DNA of 64,000 nt, from positions 1 through 64,000 of the forward strand of contig CACWFY010000016.1 of NCBI GenBank assembly GCA_902760345.1, in the 5' to 3' direction. The notes beneath the pieces are model-generated. The model did no database searches, was not told the DNA's origin, and saw only the letters and a list, made by a program, of their open reading frames with translations. The position numbers and the translations under genes were made by a program. Shown one piece after another: positions 57,174 through 64,000 of this stretch. Numbering within the stretch: position 1 is the first letter of the stretch; every line of letters begins with the position of its first letter. Source of the stretch: an uncultured Bacteroidales bacterium. GTDB lineage: Bacteria > Bacteroidota > Bacteroidia > Bacteroidales > Bacteroidaceae.

Positions 57174-58081
57174 GACGGCCGACTTTGGTCAAACAACTTC
57201 TTTTTCTCTTCTTTGCTCAGACTGTCGTAGCCGCTTTTGCGTATTTTGTCGAGGATGGCATCAATCTCTTCCTGCTTCTTATGCATACGGGCATTATACT
57301 CTTCGTCAGTTTCACGCTGTGGCTCCGGATCGTCAACCCATTGACGCTGTTTGGTCTGCTGACGGTTGTTGAACGTCTGCTTCATGTGGTTAAAAAAGTC
57401 CTGACCGTACGCTTGATTCTGGCCTGGATGCTTGCGCCAATAGCGTATCAACAGGAAACCAAATATCATACCGCCCAGGTGAGCCATGTGTGCTATACCA
57501 TCTCCAGGCCCACTCATGGCTGATACCAGTTCGATAACGAAGTATCCAATGATGAGCCATTTGGCCTTGATGGGGATTGGAATGGGAATGATAAACATAC
57601 GTTCGTTGGGAAAAAGCATGCCGAAAGCCAGCAGAATGCCATATACTGCACCAGAAGCACCGATGGTCGTCCAGAGGTTGATATAGTTTTCTGTCGTTAT
57701 CTGAACACCGTTGACACTCACATATTGATATGCAGCCAGTCCTTGCATGGTGTAGTCGGCAAATTGAACCAATTCCTGTACGATACCTGCACCAAAACCG
57801 CAAATAATGTAATAAAAAAGGAATTTCTTCGGGCCCCACACACGCTCGATGATACTACCGAACATCCATAAGGCAAACATGTTGAACAGAATATGCGTGA
57901 AGCTACCATGTAGGAACATGTAGGTCAGAAACTGATAGACGTGAAAGTCACTGGCCATAAAGAAATGTAGGCCACAGAGCGCTGTCAGGTCAATACCGCT
58001 GCGTTGAAAGACCCACGTCGCTATAAACGCTAGGATGTTAACGATAAGCAGGTGCCTAGTCGTAGAAGGTATATTGTTCAT
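57170..58081 (-). CDS. Rhomboid-family intramembrane serine protease
   Basis: This 303-aa protein starts at the ATG at 58081 (MNNIPSTTRHLLIVNILAFI). The conserved HGSFTHILFNMFALWMFG lies near residue 68, the serine motif is GASGAVYGILLAFG near residue 140, and the catalytic His is in IAHMAHLGGMIFGF near residue 205, completing the Ser-His dyad. A charged cytoplasmic tail (residues about 225-303) is predicted coiled coil. It is co-transcribed with the downstream EEP gene (ATGA overlap), from a TAATTTTG box on the minus strand at 58136-58143. Confidence 0.92.
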   Translation of the reverse strand: MNNIPSTTRHLLIVNILAFIATWVFQRSGIDLTALCGLHFFMASDFHVYQFLTYMFLHGSFTHILFNMFALWMFGSIIERVWGPKKFLFYYIICGFGAGIVQELVQFADYTMQGLAAYQYVSVNGVQITTENYINLWTTIGASGAVYGILLAFGMLFPNERMFIIPIPIPIKAKWLIIGYFVIELVSAMSGPGDGIAHMAHLGGMIFGFLLIRYWRKHPGQNQAYGQDFFNHMKQTFNNRQQTKQRQWVDDPEPQRETDEEYNARMHKKQEEIDAILDKIRKSGYDSLSKEEKKKLFDQSRPS

Positions 58082-58222
58082 AATGTATGTTTTTTGCAAT
58101 AAACTCAATGGTGTTTCATGTCACTAATTCTGCGGCAAAATTACGAAAAATATCTGTTTTATAGCACTAAAATGGGCCAATACACACTTTTTTTGGCTAA
58201 AAAAGCATTTTTTTTTAAATTT

Positions 58223-58256
58223 TTGTTTGTTTTTTCCTAAGTTTCTCCTATATTTG
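58223..58256 (+). promoter_or_regulatory. Predicted promoter of the HU gene
   Basis: TTTG, a 19-nt spacer and TATATTTG (58249-58256) match the Bacteroidetes consensus well. An unusual T-rich tract lies upstream. The leader is about 50 nt. Confidence 0.65.
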
Positions 58257-58309
58257 CGGTAAAAATAGCGACTTAAACTATTAAACATTCACTTTAAAAC
58301 AACAAAATT

Positions 58310-58585
58310 ATGAACAAGACAGAATTAATTGAGAAGATTGCAGCTGGTGCTGGTTTGACCAAAGTTGATGCTAAGAAGGCTCTTGACGCTACTATCGAGG
58401 CTGTAAAGGGTGCTCTGAAGAAGGGTGACAAGGTTCAGCTCGTAGGTTTCGGTACGTTCGACGTAGTTAAGAAACCCGCTCGTGAGGGTATCAACCCCGC
58501 TACTAAGCAGAAGATTAAGATTGCTGCTAAGAAGGTAGCTAAGTTCAAAGCTGGCGCTGAACTCGCTGAGGCTGTGAATAAATAA
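58310..58585 (+). CDS. HU-family DNA-binding protein
   Basis: HU bends and wraps DNA in the nucleoid. The 91-aa product has the family signature MNKTELIEKIAAGAGLTKVDAKKALDATIEAV and the DNA-binding arm VGFGTFDVVKKPAREGINPATKQKIKI. Codon choice is strongly biased (GCT, AAG, CGT/GTA), as expected for a highly expressed gene. It has its own promoter and a hairpin terminator directly after the stop. It stands upstream of the FAH-porU-porV run, but probably as a separate unit. Confidence 0.95.
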   Translation: MNKTELIEKIAAGAGLTKVDAKKALDATIEAVKGALKKGDKVQLVGFGTFDVVKKPAREGINPATKQKIKIAAKKVAKFKAGAELAEAVNK

Positions 58586-58605
58586 ATTTTGTAAACAAAA
58601 ATTAC

Positions 58606-58636
58606 AAAGGGCTTTCCGCATGGCAGGAAGCCCTTT
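58606..58636 (+). terminator. Terminator of the HU gene
   Basis: AAAGGGCTTTCC pairs with GGAAGCCCTTT (one bulged base), followed by T5G. Confidence 0.85.
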
Positions 58637-58661
58637 TTGTTGTTTTTTAAAAAAGACATCT

Positions 58662-59279
58662 ATGAAGATTTTTGCCGTAGGAATGAATTACCTCCAACAC
58701 AATAAAGAGCTGGACGGTACGTTATATAAACCAGACGCCCCCGTCATCTTCACTAAAGCTGACTCGGCACTATTGAAGGATCATAAACCCTTCTTTATTC
58801 CCGACTGGTCGCAACAGGTGGATTACGAGACGGAGTTGGTGGTGCGTATCTGCCGTTTGGGAAAGAGCATTCCTGAACGTTTTGCTCATCGCTACTATGA
58901 TGCAGTAACAGTGGGTATCGACTTTACGGCTCGTGACCTGCAGCGGGATGCCCGAACGAAAGGACTGCCATGGGAGATTTGCAAGGGTTTCGACGGCTCG
59001 GCGGTGATTGGCCAGTGGATGGGAATTGAGAAATTCCGCGACATTCAGGCTTTACACTTCCATCTGGACATTAACAGTAAAACTGTTCAGGAGGGCTGTT
59101 CGAGTGATATGCTCTATACGGTGGACGAACTGGTGAGCTACATCTCACGGTTCTTTACACTGAAGACAGGCGACTTAATCTATACCGGTACGCCGGTGGG
59201 TGTGGGGCCTGTTCAGATAGACGACCATTTGGAAGGATGGTTGGAAGACTATAAAGTATTGGAGTTTAATTGTAAGTAA
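58662..59279 (+). CDS. Fumarylacetoacetate hydrolase-family protein
   Basis: This 205-aa FAH-fold protein opens MKIFAVGMNYLQHNKEL, with DAPVIFTKADSALLKDHKPFF, a metal-binding DYETELVVRICRLGKSIPE (E-x-E) near residue 52, DFTARDLQRDARTKGLPWEICKGFDGSA near residue 92 and a C-terminal YTGTPVGVGPV. Such proteins hydrolyse or decarboxylate 3-oxo and acylpyruvate compounds, oxaloacetate for example; the substrate is not determined. Its stop codon is immediately followed by the porU ATG (no gap), so it is in the porUV operon. Confidence 0.85.
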   Translation: MKIFAVGMNYLQHNKELDGTLYKPDAPVIFTKADSALLKDHKPFFIPDWSQQVDYETELVVRICRLGKSIPERFAHRYYDAVTVGIDFTARDLQRDARTKGLPWEICKGFDGSAVIGQWMGIEKFRDIQALHFHLDINSKTVQEGCSSDMLYTVDELVSYISRFFTLKTGDLIYTGTPVGVGPVQIDDHLEGWLEDYKVLEFNCK

Positions 59280-62200
59280 ATGAGACGACTGATTACTGGC
59301 ACCCTCTTGCTGCTGACGTGTTTGACGCTCAGTGCGCAACGGTTCTTTAACTTGACCGCTGATGAAGTCAGGATAGACTCCGTATTGCCAGTATTCAACT
59401 ATACTTACCCGATAGGCAGTCGTTATGCAGACTCTGTCTTTACTGTTCGCATCCTCTATCCTGAATTTATTGATATGAGTGCACCCGATGTGGAGCGCTA
59501 TGAACAATTAATGCTTGGGCAAAAACCAGGCACATTACCTGAGATACATCAGGTGACGGCAGTCTCACGCAAAGAAGGGTCGTTGCATGTGGCCTTTATT
59601 CCTGTGGTATGGCGTGACGGGCGTTATCAGAAACTGGTGAGTTTTATGCTGGATATCAAGGGTAAGAAACAGCCTATACGTACTCGGAGGTCTACGATAA
59701 CGACCTCTTCACGTTATGTCTCTAACTCTGTGTTAGCTTCTGGGACATGGGCGAAGATTCGCGTTCCGTCATCAGGTATTTATGAGTTGACGTCTGACGT
59801 GGTTCGGCAGGCAGGCTTCTCAGATATTAATAAGGTGAAAATATTTGGTTATGGTGGCGCTTTGCAGCCCGAACTTTTGACGGGTGACTATATAGCGGCT
59901 ACCGATGACTTGCAGGAGTTGCCAACATGTGCCGTTGACGGACGCCGCCTGTTCTATGCCGTTGGTCCTGTTAGTTGGAACAGTAACCACCTACGCGTGC
60001 GCAATCCTTATTCTAATTATGGCTATTATTTTCTGACAGAGGGTGGCGAGGCCCCGCAGACCATTAGCTGGGAAGATTTCCTTGCTACGTATTATCCGCT
60101 CGAAGAGCATTACTGTTCGCTGTACGAAGTGGACAACTATGCCTGGTATCATGGCGGCCGTAATCTCTACGACTCTAAAATTCTGACAACCAATAGTGCC
60201 AACAGCTATACGGTGAGCTCGACAGGTACATCATCGCAGGGCACTGTGACGGTGGCGCTGACGGCAGAGACCTCTAACAGCGGTGGACTGGTCGAAGTAC
60301 GCGTAAATGATGTGTTGGTGGGTAGTATCAGTACCTCTAAGCATGGCTCTTATGATGCCATGATTCCTTCCTCGAAAACTTTTTCTGTCAGCAATCTGCA
60401 GGCTTCAAACCAGATTACGCTGACCCCCAATACCAATAGTGGCACAGTGCGTTTGGACTATATCTCCACCTATGCTAATGCACCTGTAGAGGCTCCCGAC
60501 GTTTCACAGGCGTTCCCCTCGCCTGAATATCTGTACCATATCACGAACCAGAACCATCATGCTGACGGTGCTGCTGATATGGTTATCATCCTTCCTACCA
60601 GTCAGAAGACACGCGCTCAGGCTGAACGTCTGAAAACCCTACATGAGCAAAAGGACGGTCTGCGTGTTACCATCGTGCCTGCTGATGAACTATTCAATGA
60701 GTTCTCAAGTGGCACGCCCGACGCCAATGCCTATCGCCGCTATCTGAAGATGCTTTACGACCGTGCCGAGACGGAGGCTGATATGCCACGTTATCTATTG
60801 CTTTTTGGCGACTGTGCATGGGACAACCGTATGGTGACATCGGAGTGGAGCGGCAAGTCGCCTGACGATTTTCTGCTCTGCTATGAGAGTGAGAATTCAT
60901 ACAGTCATACATCCTGCTATGTCTCGGACGATTATTTCTGTCTGTTAGACGATGGTGAAGGAGGCGCTATCCTGACCAGCGACCAGACCGATGCGGCTGT
61001 GGGGCGTATCACGGCACGAGACACTGGCGATGCTACAATTGCTGTTGATAAGATAGAAAGTTATATAAACAACCAGGAGGCAGGATTCTGGCAGAATACC
61101 ATCTGTGTGATGGGTGATGATGGTAATGAGAATGCGCATATGCAAGATGCTGATGCGGTGGCTAGTCTGATAGAGAAGTACTATCCTGCTATGGTTGCTA
61201 AACGAATCATGTGGGATGCCTATAACCGTGTTACTTCATCAACGGGCAATAGCTATCCCGATGTAGAACGCCTGATTAAGCAGCAGATGCAGCAGGGTAC
61301 TTTGATTATGGACTATTCGGGACATGGACGTGCTGATGCCATTTCACATGAGTACGTGTTACGACTGACGGATTTCCAGCAGGCCACATCGATGCGACTG
61401 CCCCTATGGGTGACAGCTTCTTGTGATATTATGCCTTTTGATGGAGCTGAAGATAATATTGGTGAGACAGCCTTGTTTAATAAAAAGGGTGGCGCGATTG
61501 CATTCTATGGTACTACGCGTACGGTCTATCAGCCACAAAACCGTCTGATGAACCTTTCTTTCATGCGTCATGTACTGAGTAAGGATGAGGAAGGATTGCC
61601 TTTGCCCATCGGTGAGGCAGCGCGACAGACAAAAAATGAGCTTATTACCACTGGTGTGGTGACTGGATATAACAGTAGCGGCAATACGTATACTACTGAT
61701 CGTTCGACCAACCGTATGCAATACTCGTTGTTGGGCGACCCTGCCCTGCGGTTGGCTGTACCTACAAAAGGTGTGAAGATAGAGGCAGTGAACGATGTGG
61801 CACTGACTGACGAGACCATGGTGACCCTCAAAGCTGGTGAGACCGCAAAGGTGAAAGGTCACATCGTTGGTCTTGATGGTACGATGGATTCCAATTTCAA
61901 TGGTACCGTGACGGCTGTCATTCGCGATGTCAAGGAGAAGGTGACTTGCAGGTTAAACGATACTGGCGAGGCCTCGACACCGTTTGTCTATGAAGACCGC
62001 ATCAACACTATCTATAGTGGTAGCAACCAGGTGACAGACGGTGTGTTTACCATTTCCTTTGCAGTACCGCGCGACATCAAATATAGTGATTTGGATGCTC
62101 AAATGACGTTTTATGCTGTCAATAATGATAAAACGGAGGAGGCTCACGGTGTGAATAATCATCTGGTGTTAAATGGTACCAGTGAACATACTGGCAGTAT

Positions 62201-62858
62201 GCAGGGACCAGACATCTATTGCTACCTGAATAGCGAGACATTCACCAATGGTGACGAAGTGAACACGACACCCTATTTTGTTGCCCACCTGAATGATGAG
62301 GACGGTATCAATGCCTCTGGAGGCGGTATTGGTCATGACCTACTATTGGTGATTGACGGTGATGCCACAAAGATGTATACATTGAACAATTACTTCCAAT
62401 ATGATTTTGGTAGTTATACAAAGGGACAGGTAGGCTTTAGCATTCCCGCCCTGTCGTATGGGCAGCATAAGTTGCAGTTCCGTGCTTGGGACGTGCTCAA
62501 CAACTCTTCCATTTCCGAACTGACATTCAATGTGGTAAAGGGATTGGAACCGTTGTTCTATGATGTAGAATGTACGCCCAATCCTGCAAAGACACAGACT
62601 TCTTTCCGTATTATTCATGACCGTAGTGGTAGTGAACTCGAAGTCCGTCTGGACGTCTTTGATACGTCGGGACGCCACTTGTGGACGTATGGAGAGAGTG
62701 GGGTGCCGGCTAACAATACCTATACTGTTGACTGGGATCTGACCGTCAATAGCGGTAGTCGCTTGCGCACTGGTTTGTATCTCTACCGCCTCAGTATCAG
62801 TTGTGACGGAAGCACGTATGCGACAAAGGCTAAGAAATTGATAGTTTTAACACAATAA
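59280..62858 (+). CDS. porU: Type IX secretion system sortase PorU
   Basis: PorU is the gingipain-like (C25) outer-membrane sortase that cleaves T9SS cargo C-terminal signals and attaches the proteins to A-LPS. The 1192-aa product has a signal peptide (MRRLITGTLLLLTCLTLSAQ). Beta-rich N-terminal domains and a caspase-like peptidase with LIMDYSGHGRADAISHE (catalytic His, near residue 683) and LWVTASCDIMPFDG (catalytic Cys, near residue 715) follow. A C-terminal Ig-like and CTD region (VECTPNPAKTQTSFRI, RTGLYLYRLSI) ends it. porV follows at once. The BspA-like protein at 15-17 kb may be one cargo. Confidence 0.93.
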   Translation: MRRLITGTLLLLTCLTLSAQRFFNLTADEVRIDSVLPVFNYTYPIGSRYADSVFTVRILYPEFIDMSAPDVERYEQLMLGQKPGTLPEIHQVTAVSRKEGSLHVAFIPVVWRDGRYQKLVSFMLDIKGKKQPIRTRRSTITTSSRYVSNSVLASGTWAKIRVPSSGIYELTSDVVRQAGFSDINKVKIFGYGGALQPELLTGDYIAATDDLQELPTCAVDGRRLFYAVGPVSWNSNHLRVRNPYSNYGYYFLTEGGEAPQTISWEDFLATYYPLEEHYCSLYEVDNYAWYHGGRNLYDSKILTTNSANSYTVSSTGTSSQGTVTVALTAETSNSGGLVEVRVNDVLVGSISTSKHGSYDAMIPSSKTFSVSNLQASNQITLTPNTNSGTVRLDYISTYANAPVEAPDVSQAFPSPEYLYHITNQNHHADGAADMVIILPTSQKTRAQAERLKTLHEQKDGLRVTIVPADELFNEFSSGTPDANAYRRYLKMLYDRAETEADMPRYLLLFGDCAWDNRMVTSEWSGKSPDDFLLCYESENSYSHTSCYVSDDYFCLLDDGEGGAILTSDQTDAAVGRITARDTGDATIAVDKIESYINNQEAGFWQNTICVMGDDGNENAHMQDADAVASLIEKYYPAMVAKRIMWDAYNRVTSSTGNSYPDVERLIKQQMQQGTLIMDYSGHGRADAISHEYVLRLTDFQQATSMRLPLWVTASCDIMPFDGAEDNIGETALFNKKGGAIAFYGTTRTVYQPQNRLMNLSFMRHVLSKDEEGLPLPIGEAARQTKNELITTGVVTGYNSSGNTYTTDRSTNRMQYSLLGDPALRLAVPTKGVKIEAVNDVALTDETMVTLKAGETAKVKGHIVGLDGTMDSNFNGTVTAVIRDVKEKVTCRLNDTGEASTPFVYEDRINTIYSGSNQVTDGVFTISFAVPRDIKYSDLDAQMTFYAVNNDKTEEAHGVNNHLVLNGTSEHTGSMQGPDIYCYLNSETFTNGDEVNTTPYFVAHLNDEDGINASGGGIGHDLLLVIDGDATKMYTLNNYFQYDFGSYTKGQVGFSIPALSYGQHKLQFRAWDVLNNSSISELTFNVVKGLEPLFYDVECTPNPAKTQTSFRIIHDRSGSELEVRLDVFDTSGRHLWTYGESGVPANNTYTVDWDLTVNSGSRLRTGLYLYRLSISCDGSTYATKAKKLIVLTQ

Positions 62859-62867
62859 TAAATGACT

Positions 62868-64000
62868 ATGAAGACAAGCGTAAAGATATTTTTATCGGCT
62901 GTGTGCCTGTTGGCTGTTTCTATAGCAAAAGCACAGGACACCAAGAGCCAATTCAATCCTATTGAGCATGCTGTCATCTCGCAGACCATTGCTCCAGATG
63001 CCCGAGCAGGTGCTATGGGTGACGTTGGTGTGGCTACCGACCCTGATGTCAACTCACAGTACTGGAATCTGGCCAAGTATCCGTTCTGTATTAGTAGGGC
63101 AGGTGTTGCACTGAACTATACACCATGGTTGCGTCAATTGGTCAACGATATCGATCTGGCATATGTGGCAGGTTATTACCGTTTGGGCGATTACGCCTCG
63201 CTGAGTGGTTCACTACGCTACTTCTCTCTTGGTGAGGTGATGACTTCATTGGATGAAAATGCCATGACGGTTAAACCTTACGAGATGTCTCTTGATGTCG
63301 GTGCAGCCCTGATGCTGAGTGAGAAGTTCTCGCTGGGTGTGGCCTTGCGATGGATATACAGTGACCTACGTTACGACTATACGGAGGATGCACAGCCGGC
63401 ATCAGCTTTTGCTGCCGATATTCATACCTATTATAATAATTATATAAATATCGGACAGCGTGAATGTCAGCTTGGCTTGGGTCTGGTTGTACAGAATGTT
63501 GGTTCAAAGATCAAGTATTTTGGTGATGACCGCTCGCAGTTCTTGCCAGCCAACATGCGACTGGGTGCCTCGCTTATGGTGCCTGTCGACGAATACAACC
63601 GCTTTTCTATTGCTGCTGATGCTAACAAGCTGCTGGTTCCTACTGTTCCCAAGCAGAACGATGACGAGTCAACAGAGGCCTATGAACGTCGTGTGATGGA
63701 ACAGTACAACGACGTGAGTTCTATCAGTGGTATCTTCAGAAGTTTCAGTGATGCTCCTGGTGGCTTCAAGGAGGAATTGCAGGAGATACAGTGGAGCGTC
63801 GGTGCGGAATATGTCTATCACGACCAGTTCACGCTGCGTGCCGGTTACCACCACGAGTCGGAGAACAAAGGTAACCGCAAGTATTTTACCGTTGGTGGTG
63901 GTTTCCGCATGAATGTTTTCTCGCTCGATGTGGGTTATGTAATCTCTACGGCCAAGAGCAATCCGCTCGACCAGACCCTACGTTTCACCCTTGCCTTCGA
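62868..64000 (+). CDS. porV: Type IX secretion outer-membrane protein PorV (partial, runs off right edge)
   Basis: PorV is a 14-strand FadL-like barrel that shuttles T9SS cargo from the Sov channel to PorU. The start at 62868 (MKTSVKIFLSAVCLLAVSIAKAQ) is preferred; another ATG lies at 62862. The conserved ISQTIAPDARAGAMGDVGVATDPDVNSQYWNLAKYPF near residue 40 identifies the PorV family, followed by alternating aromatic strands. About 377 codons are visible, and the last codons are beyond 64000. It starts 9 nt after the porU stop. Confidence 0.92.
   Translation, partial: MKTSVKIFLSAVCLLAVSIAKAQDTKSQFNPIEHAVISQTIAPDARAGAMGDVGVATDPDVNSQYWNLAKYPFCISRAGVALNYTPWLRQLVNDIDLAYVAGYYRLGDYASLSGSLRYFSLGEVMTSLDENAMTVKPYEMSLDVGAALMLSEKFSLGVALRWIYSDLRYDYTEDAQPASAFAADIHTYYNNYINIGQRECQLGLGLVVQNVGSKIKYFGDDRSQFLPANMRLGASLMVPVDEYNRFSIAADANKLLVPTVPKQNDDESTEAYERRVMEQYNDVSSISGIFRSFSDAPGGFKEELQEIQWSVGAEYVYHDQFTLRAGYHHESENKGNRKYFTVGGGFRMNVFSLDVGYVISTAKSNPLDQTLRFTLAF

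Overview
The window is a chromosomal piece of a Bacteroidales bacterium, most likely a gut or rumen Prevotella-type species (Prevotella/Segatella/Xylanibacter). The reasons are: Bacteroidetes-type promoters (TAnnTTTG -7 boxes, most often TACCTTTG or TATCTTTG, upstream of many genes); family architectures typical of the phylum (MurF-Alr fusion, Fkp fucokinase/guanylyltransferase, fused SecDF, DUF4369-type TlpA lipoprotein, BspA-like LRR protein, type IX secretion proteins PorU/PorV); and a thiamine operon of TonB receptor, PnuT and thiamine pyrophosphokinase behind a TPP riboswitch. No rRNA, CRISPR array or insertion sequence was seen. Three tRNAs are present: Leu-TAA, Val-GAC and Arg-CCT.

Layout. 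1-2.8 kb: minus-strand rplM-rpsI-rpsB-tsf ribosomal operon, with rpsB broken by an apparent 148-nt deletion. 2.9-13.4 kb: comEC, then a minus-strand HAD/exported protein/SDR operon, a DcuB-type C4-dicarboxylate transporter, and a minus-strand envelope group (AsmA-like, TlpA-like lipoprotein without its cysteines, OmpA/TPR lipoprotein). 13.5-17.7 kb: accessory-looking islet between tRNA-Leu and tRNA-Val, holding two 22-bp-period arrays, hairpins, a polyvalent-protein-type kinase, a 31-bp inverted-repeat pair and a BspA-like LRR protein. 17.8-30 kb: mtnN, a YfhO membrane protein, a fucose module (FucP permease divergent from Fkp), a GSCFA protein, an SLC13 transporter and murF-alr. 30.1-34.2 kb: a uronate operon (GatC-type PTS IIC, signal-peptide-bearing KduI, hexuronate MFS). 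34.2-37.2 kb: minus-strand pyrE-SRPBCC-argH-lipoprotein operon. 37.2-41 kb: TPP riboswitch and thiamine uptake/salvage operon. 41-48 kb: tandem acid phosphatase, argS, RNase H, ribD, prmC-recX-comF. 48-52 kb: exopolysaccharide export operon (Wzc-type tyrosine kinase, small HAD phosphatase, Wza, His-rich membrane peptide). 52-56 kb: repeat array and tRNA-Arg, a MaoC hydratase, and secDF broken by an apparent 20-nt deletion. 56-64 kb: exo/endonuclease-phosphatase, rhomboid, HU, FAH protein, PorU and partial PorV.

The most unusual signal is a family of short-period repeats. Heptanucleotide arrays occur in intergenic spacers just upstream of promoters and also, in frame, inside coding sequences (prmC twice, the GSCFA gene, murF). 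A nonanucleotide CTAGT repeat is shared by the rpsB leader and the argS coding region, octanucleotide repeats lie in several spacers, and 22-bp-period arrays lie 3' of two of the three tRNA genes. The deletions in rpsB and secDF affect genes that should be essential, so assembly or consensus error must be excluded before they are taken as biology.
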